Shown in pieces: positions 20,539 to 32,109 of a stretch of DNA of 64,000 nt. The notes beneath the pieces were generated by a model. That model did no database searches. It had not been told where the DNA came from and saw only the letters and a program-made list of their open reading frames with translations. Made by a program: the position numbers and the translations under genes. Source of the stretch: Glebionis coronaria (taxonomy: Eukaryota > Streptophyta > Magnoliopsida > Asterales > Asteraceae); assembly GCA_025667525.1 (NCBI GenBank), contig CM046879.1, forward strand, positions 391,057,039-391,121,038, in the 5' to 3' direction. The stretch's first letter is position 1, and the number at the start of each line of letters is the position of its first letter.

Positions 20539-23154
20539 TGTGACAACCGTGGTTTTGAGGTTCGTCACTTAGTTTTACTTTGTGCTAGTTACGTGTCTTT
20601 ACGTGTTTATGTGCTTATTGGTGTGTATAGATTGTGGTTTGGATATCGTTTCCGATACGGGGTACCTTTTGAATGAAACGATGTGTGATGATTTTATGTT
20701 CATGAGCTCACATGGTAGTGACTATGAAATGAGATGGTGTTATTTAGTGGTTTTACGTATACGTATATGTATATAGAAAATCGTATTTTTACGATTTACG
20801 GTTTAGCATTTAGAGGTCTCGGATGAGGTGTTTAGTCATATGAATATTTTTCGGGATGGTTTTAAGTCATTTAGGACTTAGTTAAAAAGTTTATTTCAAA
20901 ATTTGATATTTTTTATAAAAGTGTATATTTTACGACTTTTACGGTAAAACGCGTAAATTTGACTAGTTTTACGGTTTTGAGGTTTTGGAGGGTTTAGGAG
21001 CTGAAATAAATTAAGGAAATTTAAGGTAATATTATTAATACATATATTAATAATAAAAAGAAGGAAAAAATGAATTTCAAGGGGTTTGGGTCGGTTTGTT
21101 TTGGACGTAAGAAGAAAAAAAGGAAAAAGCGAACCGGGCTTTTGTATTTGGGCTAGGACTGGTTAGGATTAATTATATAAGGTTTTTATTTATCAAAACA
21201 CTTCATAAAATATCTGGAGATCAATAAGGAGTCGAAATATACAAGGGAGGAATTAGGGTTTTCATAAAAATCTTGGTTTTTCATAAATCAAAGGTAAATC
21301 TTTATAACCCTTTTTAATTAAAGTGTTTTAATTCTTTCTCAATCATCTTATGATGGATTTAGGTTAGGTTTTAATTTGAAAAATAGTAAATTAATGTTGA
21401 ATTAATCATTATATGATGATCACATAAATTAGGGCTTGTAATTAGAGGGATTAGGGTTAATTAATGAGGTTGATTTTGTTAAACCCGTTTTTAAAAACTG
21501 GGCAGAATTTTGAGTCAATTGTTTTGATCATATCGGGAGTTCTAGGAATATTCAAGATGCGATCCAAGTATCCCTGAAAAGTTAATTGAAGTGGCTTTCC
21601 AATGCAAGAAACGAGAACTAAATTGGAGGTTGGGAAGTGGGACAAAAACAGGTTACAACAGTCAGAGGTCAAAACAGTTTTGTAATCAGCCTGTTTTCTT
21701 TTTAAGTTTTGGGTTGTTTGGGGTACTTAGGGTTGCATTGGGATCTTCTCACGAACATGAGAGATGGTTTATATATTGTAGTAAGTATCTGCACTTGGGC
21801 TAAGATTGTGGTTTAGGGTAAGACCCTCTAATCGTAATGAACTTTTCATACGTTTCAAATCAGTGAATTCTGGATGGGTAGCAATATATACACATATATC
21901 GGGGCCTTAACAGTAGCTTTAAGGTTAGGTCAAGTGGGAGGTTTTAGCTAACATATGTAAAAGTATGAATATTCCTTTTACAGAGATCATGGCTATGTTT
22001 AAGGGGGAGATCGACCCATAGTTTAAGGTATGAAAAACGGGGCTGTTTTGGGTAAAATGTTAACGGGACGGGTTATGAAGTAAAAGGGGTTAAGGGCTTT
22101 ATAGAGGGGTGTAATGAGATGCTTAGAGCATATAAATGAGGTATTTATATAGGAGGAGGCTAGATGTCCATCATAGGTTGATGAGCCGTTTTAGTGATTG
22201 GTTCATGTTTTGATTATGTGTTTTTGGTTTGTTAGCTTTTTGCTAGTGCGAGGACATTTGGAGAAGCTCAATCAGGTGAGTTTCATAGTCCCATGTTTAC
22301 TATTGATTTTGACTTCCAGATGGGATGGAAGAGACACTGTGTTGAGTTATTTATAAATTGTTGCTGTGAATGTTTTTATGGTTGTGATGGACTTGTGTGT
22401 ACACTTATGTGATTAACTGCTATGTGATTCTTGATTGTGTATGATTTGGATCGGGGGACACGTGCCGTCTCAGTTATTGAGGTTTGACAAGGTAGTGGCC
22501 TTGAGGTTTGACAAGGTAGTGGCCTTGAGGTTTGACAAGGTAGTGGCCTTGTGGTTTGACAAGGTAGTGGCCTTGGGATAGGTACATAGTGTGATAATCT
22601 ATGGTACCATGTTGTTTGGCAAGGTAGGAGCCTTGGATTTTGGTTTGGAATGATTGATCTTGATTGCTAGTTGTTAATACATAATTGTAACACATTGTCC
22701 ATATGTTATTGTATCCGTGTTCGTTATTCACAGTTTGTAATTGATTTAGCGTTGGAGTCTAAACCTATGACTCTCACCAACTTTATGTTGACGTGTTTTA
22801 GTGTCTCTTTCAGGTGTGAATGTGTTTAAGCTTGAGGATAGAAGTGGCTAGACTTGGATGCCTTAGGATTGCATATAGAAGGAGATCCCCGTTCCTCCTC
22901 AGTTTCTTTTGTTTGTTTAATAAGTGATATTGTTGGCACCTATATGTTTGTTTTGTTTGTGATATTTGATTGTCTTGGGTAAGAGGTAGGACTGTTACCT
23001 ACTTACCTAGACTCCTGCATGTTGAGATATTGTCATGACATATGTGTCGCCATTTATGACATTTCTTATTTCATTTAGTTATCTCTATAGACACGCCATG
23101 TTGTGATGATATCCATACGTCGCGCCCCATATTCCGCCATGGTGGGGTGTGACA
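20539..23154 (+). repeat. E4 5' LTR (2,616 bp)
   Basis: It starts TGTGACAACC and ends GGTGTGACA. It pairs with 27845-30449; by eye about 50 substitutions separate them, roughly 2 percent, plus one extra 24-bp repeat unit in this copy. Confidence 0.95.
22477..22572 (+). repeat. 24-bp tandem repeat, four units, E4 5' LTR
   Basis: The unit is ttgaggtttgac followed by aaggtagtggcc. Four near-identical copies; the other LTR has three (29796-29867). A degenerate partial copy (ttgtttggcaaggtaggagcc) follows about 40 bp downstream. Confidence 0.92.
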
Positions 23155-23157
23155 GAA

Positions 23158-23170
23158 TGGTATCAGAGCC
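23158..23170 (+). other. Primer binding site of E4
   Basis: TGGTATCAGAGCC lies three bases after the 5' LTR. It is complementary to the 3' end of initiator tRNA-Met. Confidence 0.95.
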
Positions 23171-25900
23171 AATGGTTATAGAGAATTAGGTTGCCTAGTC
23201 GCGTAGCCTAGTCTATAGCTTAAGGGTCCCTGCATATAGGCGTCATAGGAGTATGTGTGCATTTTATATTAACTGATGTGTTTGGATGTTATTTATTGCG
23301 ATGTTTTGACTAGTATAAATTGAACCGTAGTATGTTCATACTTAGTCACCTAATATTTTCTTTTCGGGTTTGTGACTAGTGCGGGTTGAACCATAATCGT
23401 CCACGCTAGTCACTGTTGTATTTTGCTTAAATGGTACATTATAGTACATAATTTAGTACAAGGTAGTTTTTATCTTTTATCGAGTTATTCTACATACATG
23501 AGGTATGTTATTTTTCTTTTGATGTTTAAGTCATGTTCCCTAAGAACCGTGTGGTGGTTCGAGTTACTAGGAGTAGGTGGATAGGAAGGGTTTTAAGCTG
23601 TTTCCACTCTTACGGGCGACATGACTTATAACTGATTATGTTTTTGTTTTGGATTTAGTCTAGGCTGTTTTAGCTAGACTATGGATTTCTGTATTCCGAG
23701 AGTTTGACTATGTTATTTTAATAGTTGGAGTTTTGAACCTTTGTTATGTGGTTATGAGCTTATGTGAGTGGATGGATTTATGTGTTATGTGTTGTATTGA
23801 TTCTTATAAGTGTCATCATAGGAGGGAGTGCATTGGGGAAAGGGTAATTGTATAAGTATGGTGGCCAACATAGTTATACAAGTACCACAACTTCAATGGG
23901 TTCCTAAGTATGATTGCATGAAAGAGGGTTAGTACATGCTTGTATATGATGAGATGTGGATTTTGGGTATATTTATAATATATGGGTTTTGTGCCTTGCT
24001 GTAGCATGGTGAGATGGTGAAAAGGTGATTACTCGTATGGAAAAACGAGTGTATGACGCGATCGACTTGATATGTATGATAACAAGTATGTTTTGGGAGA
24101 TTTAATAGGTATATATATGCGGATGTATATATACTACTACGTGTTAGGTTATGGTATATGGTCGTTCACTAGTTATTATAACTTGAACGTACCTTGTGTT
24201 TGTTCGTGTTTTATGGTGCTGGAGTTTGTTGGAGTTCCAACGACGTTTTGAATCTTTTGAAGTGTGTCTTGTAGCGTATTCTTTGAGTCTCGTATTTCAC
24301 GTGTACGTTTTAAAATGGTGTTTTTGGTTTCAAGTCTACTGAAATAACTTGGGATTTCTTTTGAGATAATGAAATCTTTTGTGTTCGGTCTTGCATTTCT
24401 TTGGTCGGTATATATTGAGTTAGATGGTTGGTTGTATTCGGTAAAATAAGGGTAAGGTGTTGGAGTCGTGTTTGAAACAAGGTGTAACATAATATTTCTT
24501 TTTAATCAACACTTATATATTTCAAATTCTAAAGGACTTTCTTTAAAATAAAGCGAAGTAAAATTTCTTTCTACTTACATAGTTTATATAATTGGGTTTA
24601 ACCGATTCACGTCATTTATAATTATTAATACATGGTTAAATTGAGTTTATGAAGGTTACACATACAATTATATCTGTCATTTAAATGGATTACATTAATC
24701 ACTAAGTTTAATCTTTAGTTTTTTTTTAAAACAACTAGTATAAAATTGTTTTTGTCGTAACTTGTTCGTTTTTAGAGCTTTTTGGGTGATTCAAAAGCCA
24801 AAAACTATGTCCTCGGAACGTACTTTTCAAATATTCAGAATGTATAGTCATGGGAGGTCAGTATCTTGGCCGAAAGTTTTGTACAAGTGTCGGGTTAAAG
24901 GTTGAGTTTGAATGGTAGTTTATTTTTATGATTTGGGATGCACGGGATACCTAGTTTTCGAGTTGAGTTTTGAGTTCGTCAAGAGGGTTGTTTGTAGATT
25001 GTTTGAGTCACATAGATGTGGGAGGTAATAATAATAAAAAAAGAGATATATATTCTTTTGGAAAAATGTCGATCTTTTGCACGGTTTAAATAATATGTCG
25101 CGGGGCGTAATATGTTTTGGTTGCCATTGGGTGTTTCTTGGATTATTTTTCGTTGTCATGGGTCATTTTGAAATGATACACGTTTTGGGTTTGAGTTTTC
25201 TTTTGAGTCTCGTGGTTTTTGACTTGTTTTAACTGGTGCACGTGAAATGTCGTTAGTTATCCGTGGGTTGATTCGTTGATCGTATCTGATGGATTCAGGA
25301 TGTAGTTTTGGTTTCGTATTGTTCGGGAGCATTGAGGTAGTCATATAAAGACTTGGTAGCGCCTACACGCGTAAGTAGGTGACCATGAGAGAACGGTTGG
25401 AATGCCCTTAGTGGGGAGGAAAGAAGTTCGTAGACGAACTAATGTGGTCATGAGGTCTCTTAGGAGTACCAAGTAGATGAATAGAGATTTATGGAATACT
25501 AGCACAAGTAACGCGCCATAGAGAGTGTTGGAAGGGGATACAATACCTCAAAGGTATTTATGATTGTGCGTAAGGCATGTAAGTTTTCTGAAAATTTCCT
25601 GAGATTTAGTACGTTTGCCTATTACTGTGAGGTAGAACCATAAGTAGAGCAAGTAGGAGAAGTGAGAGGAGTTGGAGTTAGTGCCTTTCCAAGGAAATTG
25701 TAGATGGAATGATTCCAAGAACAAGAGTTGATGGAAATTGCAACGGATGCAAGGTAAAAGTTGAGTTGCTTAGTAGTAGATTGGATGTGGAAAGCGGTTG
25801 AGTGGTCTGATGAGAGGAAGCATTGGTCTTTTAAAATGCGTGTAGAATTTTGCAAGTAGAACGAGGTAGGAATTTATTCGTATTGCCGCTAAGAGAGGGT
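23171..25900 (+). mobile_element. E4 interior, upstream part, no recognisable coding sequence
   Basis: This should hold leader, gag and protease, but no frame above about 105 codons exists and I cannot recognise a gag or zinc knuckle. It is too decayed to assign. Confidence 0.5.
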
Positions 25901-27831
25901 GCAAGGAGGACATAGTTGAAACTGCCAAGGAGGTGGTATGAACGCTTTGGGTTTATGGTTATGCATTTGGCTTCGCCAAAGCACTAGCGGTTTTCATGGA
26001 ATCAATGAACCGAGTGTGCATGAACGTATATAAACGAGTTGTCATCAGGAGCATCGACGACATCTTGATCTACTCAAATCTAAGAAGGAGAGTGAGGCGA
26101 AGTATATGTTGGTTTTGGAGTGGAATTATACGTGAGATTTTAAAAGTGTGAGTTTTAGTATTAAGTCTACCATGATGAGTAGTTAGAGATGATGGCATAT
26201 CATGGAACCAGCGAGGGGCGAAGTGAAGAAGGATGAGGAAGCATTTTGGAGGCTGAAGAGGTGGATGGGATAATGAGCCGATCTTGGCATTATCGGAAGG
26301 ACAGGATGAGTTCGCGAAGCATGACGATACGTGGAGCAAGGAATTGGATGTGTACAAGAACGACAAAGAAAGGCGATGGCTTATACGTTGCAAGAACTGA
26401 AGATTTAGAAGAACTAGATAAGACATAGTTAGTGGAGCTGGATTGTTATATCTGCCTAGAAATGCTAGAGGCATTTGGTGTACGAGACGTGTAGAATGAT
26501 CTATAAGGATCATGAACATCTCCAACACATATTCAATCGTGTTGATTTAACATTTGGCAAAGGTTAAGTGGTGAAAGAAAATTGCAAGGCCAAGTACCAT
26601 CTGGGAAAGGCAAGCATGGTTGATGAGACATGGAATAAGAAGAATGAAGTGAAGCTGAGAAGGACTTGAACTATATGGATGACGTATTAGGATGGTTTGG
26701 ATGAAAGATGTAGGTTGCACGAGTTGAGTTGTCTAAAGCAGAGAACGCGTCAACGTGTATGTTGCGTGGCTTGGACAATCTATGGAGAAAAGGGACGTAG
26801 ACTATACTTCCTACAAAGATAGGAGTAGCTTAGAAAGGGCGATGTAAGGACGAAGTTGGTGGAAGGGATACATAATGCGGTGGAGGATTAAGTAAGACGA
26901 GAGTTGGGTGATAGTCGATAGACTGACTAATTCATCTCATATTTCAAGAGGAATGAGAAGTCACGTAGTTGAGAAGTTGGAAGGATTGCGTACGGATGTG
27001 ATAGAATGGTACGGACTAAAGGGGGTTGATGAACATGATTGGATATGAGCATATCCAGCTGACTGGAAAAGAAGGGACAAGTGAGATATTTATACAATCT
27101 TAGGAGTTACCCCGAGGGCATGAGTGATTGATTTAGAGAGAGTTAGGAAACTCATTAGCGATGGCTGAGTTATCATATAATGATGATTATCATACTAGAA
27201 GTCGATAAATGCCATTTGAGGCAATATATGAAAGGATAGGGTGAGTTGTCCCCATTGTGGACTAGAATTGGTAAAGGAGGCTACTAATGTAGTAATGGTG
27301 TTTGTGAAAAGGATGAGATCAACAAGGGATGCTATGTAGAGATGGGGGAAACCACTAGAATTAGTGACAAAGTGTGTATGAGTTTCGCCCATAGTAACGG
27401 GTGGTACGATTTGGTAAGATAGAAGTGTTGATATAGAGTTTTGTAGGTCCATTTATGATCTTTGGAAAGATCGGACCATTAGCTTATGAGCATAGAATTA
27501 CCTGGGGGAAATTGAGTGGTATACATGATATATTTCATGTATTAAGATTGGTAAATGTTGTTGAGAATGCATATTTGCATGTTCGGTTATTCGGGGCTTG
27601 TGTTAATAAGAGTCTTTGTTTTATCAAAGAGCCATTTGTGAGATTTATTGTCTGTGAGGTCAAGAGTTTGGCAATGAGTTTAATTATTTTTGGTTTGTAT
27701 ATGTGGTATTTTGAAACTTGAACTAAAGTTCACGTGGAAATGAGAGGAGTTCGTTTAGAACAAGTATCCTCATGTGATTTGTTATTTGTGTGTTTGATCC
27801 TAAGGAGTAAATCTCGGGACGAGATTTTTAT
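25901..27831 (+). pseudogene. E4 pol remnants: RT, RNase H end, integrase
   Basis: An RT palm remnant lies at 25966-26098: FGFAKALAVFMESMNRVC, then SIDDILIYSN, where the catalytic DD is kept. Near 26494-26640 are a TDHKSLQHIF-like remnant (KDHEHLQHIFNRVD) and a [17 protein letters not shown] remnant. Integrase remnants follow: VDRLTNSSH near 26912, AELSYNDDYH near 27164 and a C-terminal piece GPFMIFGKIGPLAYEHR with LSGIHDIFHVLRLV at 27448-27555. These have the order and sequence of a chromovirus-type Ty3/Gypsy pol. Many stops and frameshifts separate them. Confidence 0.8.
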
Positions 27832-27844
27832 TAGGAGGGAGTGA
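27832..27844 (+). other. Polypurine tract of E4
   Basis: The run taggagggagtga ends at the 3' LTR start TGTGACAACC. The upstream tctcgggacgagatttttatt is a sequence commonly seen before this tract in Tekay-type elements (from memory). Confidence 0.8.
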
Positions 27845-30449
27845 TGTGACAACCCTGGTTTTGAGGTTCGTCACTTAGTTTTATTTTGTGCTAGTTACGT
27901 GTCTTTACGTGTTTATGTGCTTATTGGTGTGTATAGATTGTGGTTTGGATATCGTTTCTGGTACGGGGTACCTTGTGAATGAAACGATGTGTGATGATTT
28001 CATGTTCATGAGCTCACATGGTAGTGACTATGAAATGAGATGGTGTTATTTAGTGGTTTTACGTATACGTATATGTATTATAGAAAATCGTATTTTTACG
28101 ATTTACGGTTTAGCATTTAGAGGTCTCAGATGAGGTGTTTAGTCATATGAATATTTTTCGGGATGGTTTTAAGTCATTTAGGACTTGGTTAAAAAGTTTA
28201 TTTCAAAATTTGAGATTTTTTATAAAAGTGTATATTTTACGACTTTACGGTAAAACGCGTAAATTTGACTAGTTTTACGGTTTTGAGGTTTTGGAGGCTT
28301 TAGGAGCTGAAATAAATTAAGGAAATTTAAGTTAATATTATTAATACATATATTAATAATAAAAAGAAGGAAAAAATGAATTTCAAGGGGTTTGGGTCGG
28401 TTTGTTTTGGACGCAAGAAGAAAAAAAGGAAAAAAAAAAGGAAAAAGGGAACCGGGCTTTTGTATTTGGGCTAGGACAAGTTAGGATTAATTATATAAGG
28501 TTTTTATTTATCAAAACACTTCATAAAATCCCTGGAGATCAATAAGGAGTCGAAATATACAAGGGAGGAATTAGGGTTTTCATAAAAATCTTGGTTTTTC
28601 ATAAATCAAAGGTAAATCTTTATAACCCTTTTTAGTTAAAGTGTTTTAATTCTTTCTCAATCATCTTATGATGGATTTAGGTTAGGGTTTAATTTGAAAA
28701 ACAGTAAATTAATGTTGAATTAATCATTATATGTTGATCACATAAATTAGGGCTTGTAATTAGAGGGATTAGGGTTAATTAATGAGGTTGATTTTGTTAA
28801 ACCCGTTTTTAAAAACTGGGCAGAATTTTGAGTCAATTGTTTTGATCATATCGGGAGTTCTAGGAACATTCAAGATGCGATCCAAGTATCCCTGAAAAGG
28901 TAATTGAAGTGGCTTTCTAATGCAAGAAACGAGAACAAAATTGGAGGTTGGGAAGTGGGTCAAAAACAGGTTACAACAGTCGGAGGTCAAAACAGTTTTG
29001 TAATCAGCCTGTTTTCTTTTTTAAGTTTTGGGTTGTTTGGGGTACTTAGGGTTGCATTGGGATCTTCTCACGAACATGAGAGATGTTTTATATATTGTAG
29101 TAAGTATCTGCACTTGGGCTAAGATTGTGGTTTAGGGTAAGACCCTCTAATCGTAATGAACCTTTCATACGTTTAAAATCAGTGAATTCTGGATGGGTAG
29201 CAATATATACACATATATCGGGGCCTTAACAGTAGCTTTAAGGTTAGGGAAAGTGGGAGGTTTTAGCTAACATATGTAAAAGTATGAATATTCCTTTTAC
29301 AGAGATCATGGGTATATTTAAGGGGGAGATCGACCCATAGTTTAAGGTATGAAAAACGGGGCTGTTTTGGGTAAAATGTTAACGGGACGGGTTATGAAGT
29401 AAAAGGGGTTAAGGGCTTTATAGAGGGGTGTAATGAGATGCTTAGAGCATATAAATGAGGTATTTATATAGGAGGATGCTAGATGTCCATCATAGGTTGA
29501 TGAGCCGTTTTAGTGATTGGTTCATGTTTTGATTATGTGTTTTTGGTTTGTTAGCTTTTTGCTAGTGCGAGGACATTTGGAGAAGCTCAATCAGGTGAGT
29601 TTCATGGTCTCATGTTTACTATTGTTTTTGACTTCTAGATGGGATGGAAGAGACACTGTGTTGAATTATTTATAAATTGTTGCTGTGAATGTTTTTATGG
29701 TTGTGATGGACGTGTGTGTACACTTATGTGATTAACTGCTATGTGATTCTTGATTGTGTATGATTTGGATCAGGGGACACGTGTCGTCTCAGTTATTGAG
29801 GTTTGACAAGGTAGTGGCCTTGAGGTTTGACAAGGTAGTGGCCATGTGGTTTGACAAGGTAGTGGCCTTGGGATAGGTACATAGTGTGATCATCTATGGT
29901 ACCATGTTGTTTGGCAAGGTAGGAGCCTTGGATTTTGGTTTGGAATGATTGATCTTGAATGCTAGTTGTTAATAAATAATTGTAACACATTGTCCATATG
30001 TTATTGCATCCGTGTTCGTTATTCACAGTTTGTAATTGATTTAGCGTTGGAGTCTGAACCTATGACTCTCACCAACTTTATGTTGACGTGTTGTAGTGTC
30101 TCTTTCAGGTGTGAATGTGTTTAAGCTTGAGGATAGAAGTGGCTAGACTTGGATGCCTTAGGATTGCATATAGAAGGAGATACCCGTTCCTCCTCAGTTT
30201 CTTTTGTTTGTTTAATAAGTGATATTGTTGGCACCTATATGTTTGTTTTGTTTGTGATATTTGATTGTCTTGGGTAAGAGGTAGGACTGTTACCTACTTA
30301 CCTAGACTCCTGCATGTTGAGATATTGTCATGACATATGTGTCGCCATTTATGACATTTCTTATTTCATTTAGTTATCTCTATAGACACGCCATGTTGTG
30401 ATGATATCCATACGTCGCGCCCCATATTCCGCCATGGTGGGGTGTGACA
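27845..30449 (+). repeat. E4 3' LTR (2,605 bp)
   Basis: It starts TGTGACAACC, ends GGTGTGACA and is followed by the GTACA duplication. The 24-bp repeat has three units here (29796-29867). Confidence 0.95.
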
Positions 30450-30454
30450 GTACA

Positions 30455-31047
30455 CACCATGGTTGATTAGGGTGGTTTAAGGTTTAGGGAAGTATGTTTG
30501 ATGTGTGAAGAACATGCCAAACAAGGTGGGTTTAAATGGGTGAGGGGATGATCCAAACTAGTAATGGGTTAAAATCATTTTAGGTAAATAATGAATTTAG
30601 GTAACCTAGTTTAGGAAATGTGCAGTTTATTACTGAAAATCATGCAAGGTTTACACAGATTTAAGAAAATAGTGTAAAGCAAAGATGCTGTCGTGCACAG
30701 TGACCGGCGGTTCCTTATCTAGGACCGGCGGTACCTTATCGATAAGGAACCGCGGGTCGATATGGAACCGCGACCAGAAGGCTTTCAAAAATTTTCATCC
30801 CAGTTTTTGATAAACCCAGATTTTTCCCAAAGGATTCATAAGCCAAAGTTAACTACAGATCATAATCTAATAAGCTAACTATCATAAGGCATGCACAAAG
30901 CTATGTAAAACACAATCATTATTGCATAAGCAACATTTAGGATCAAAGTAAATAATAATCCAAGCATAAGTTAACATAACCAAATGAAGAGAAGAAAGAC
31001 ATGAAATCATCCTGGATGAGTGTTGCAAGTCACCATGAGCATAACAT
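30455..31047 (-). mobile_element. E3 interior between the two ORFs
   Basis: It contains the ATG of the second ORF (30458-30460) and the palindrome cluster at 30703-30772. Otherwise I see nothing in it. Confidence 0.6.
30703..30772 (-). promoter_or_regulatory. Palindromic CGGCGGTACC/GGAACCGCG cluster inside E3 (between ORFs)
   Basis: The half-sites ccggcggttccttat, ccggcggtaccttatcg, cgataaggaaccgcgg and atatggaaccgcg form a central inverted pair around TTATCGATAA. It lies about 240 bp upstream of the second ORF of E3 on the minus strand. Confidence 0.8.
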
Positions 31048-32109
31048 CTAATTCCTTGATTCACTTCTGAGGCGTTCTCGAAGAAGATGATTGAGATAAA
31101 ATTGATAGTCGGAATCAACTTCATGGGAGGACAAGATGGATATTGAAGAGGACATGAAGTTATTGAAATTTGAGGGAGGGTTACTAGCAGACTCTTCTTG
31201 AGAAGTATTTTCGACTTGACACGAGTTCACATTGATCTCGGGTGAAATGTTCCCTTGAATGGGAGACATGACACGATCAACAGAGTGATAAGGAGAAGAT
31301 AGAAGAGACGGAAAGTCAATAAGGACTCTTCTAAGAAGACGAGAAAGAAGCATTCCATAGGGAAGACTTGACTTAGACTCAAGAAGAGCAAACCTAATTC
31401 TTCTAGCCATGAAAAATGCGAGATTGTAAGGAGTTGTGGTGGCAAAACAATACAACATGTGTGCAAGACAAGCGGGTACTAAATCCCGATTCCCATCAAG
31501 ACACATTGCATTTTCCCTAATGATTTCGGCCCAAGGAGTCATGAAATCATTAATATCACTAGATAGTAATTCCCAAGGAGAGAGAGTTCGAACAGCTCCT
31601 TGAAATTTACCATGAATAGGATGCTCACGAGGTTTAGAAATGGTATGAATGATATCCGAAGGAGTTGGAAGCACGGTCACATAATGAGCATCAATAGGGG
31701 CCGATTCTAAAGAGTCTAAACTCCAAGCATCGGTGAATCGACATTGACCATTAGATGGCACTCCAAGAATATCACCGAATTCTTCAAGAGTGTAAATAAT
31801 GATTTTCCCCATAATGGAAATACGTATAGACAAACCATTATTGATGCTTATCATTATGAATGAGCTAAAGAACTCCATAAGAAACGAAGGAAATATTGGC
31901 TCATCAATATCAAGAAGACAATCGAACCCAATAGACTTAAACATGAAGCGAATAAACTCATTTGTGAAATTGGAACAAACGATGCGTCCTTCATGGAAAC
32001 AATGATGTTCAAGAGACTTAGACGAGTTTTTGTGAGAGTGAATCAAATGAGGGTAAGAGGGCATGTATGCTCGTGTTCGTTCGTGATCTTTTTGATATCT
32101 TGAAGACAT
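31048..32109 (-). CDS. E3 accessory ORF, 353 aa, plant retrotransposon-associated protein
   Basis: The frame is open for 353 codons from MSSRYQKDHERTRAYM. Key stretches are GRIVCSNFTNEFIRFMFKSI, YTLEEFGDILGVPSNGQC, IIRENAMCLDGNRDLVPACL and SLPYGMLLSRLL. The C-terminal 90 residues are Ser/Asn-rich and acidic. From memory this resembles an uncharacterised protein frequently annotated next to LTR elements in Asteraceae, similar in layout to the putative plant transposon protein domain; I could not check this. It has no RT, integrase or protease motif. No start alternative is needed. Its intact state, in a nest where other ORFs are broken, suggests selection on the family until recently, though the copy is young. 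Function unknown, perhaps a gag-like or accessory role. Confidence 0.75.
   Translation of the reverse strand: MSSRYQKDHERTRAYMPSYPHLIHSHKNSSKSLEHHCFHEGRIVCSNFTNEFIRFMFKSIGFDCLLDIDEPIFPSFLMEFFSSFIMISINNGLSIRISIMGKIIIYTLEEFGDILGVPSNGQCRFTDAWSLDSLESAPIDAHYVTVLPTPSDIIHTISKPREHPIHGKFQGAVRTLSPWELLSSDINDFMTPWAEIIRENAMCLDGNRDLVPACLAHMLYCFATTTPYNLAFFMARRIRFALLESKSSLPYGMLLSRLLRRVLIDFPSLLSSPYHSVDRVMSPIQGNISPEINVNSCQVENTSQEESASNPPSNFNNFMSSSISILSSHEVDSDYQFYLNHLLRERLRSESRN

Larger units (their letters stand above)
20534..30454 (+). mobile_element. E4: decayed Ty3/Gypsy element with GTACA target duplication
   Basis: The element lies at 20539-30449, flanked by GTACA at 20534-20538 and 30450-30454. It has LTRs of about 2.6 kb, a primer site and a purine tract in the correct order for the plus strand. 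The interior of 4.69 kb has only fragments of pol. Confidence 0.95.

Noticed and set aside
22474..22731. Protein with repeated GHYLVKPQ units
   Set aside because: It is the reverse-strand translation of the 24-bp tandem repeat in the E4 LTRs.
23158..23170. tRNA genes at the TGGTATCAGAGC sites (also 34002, 43868, 57234)
   Set aside because: Only the 12-17 nt complement of the tRNA 3' end is present; these are primer sites.
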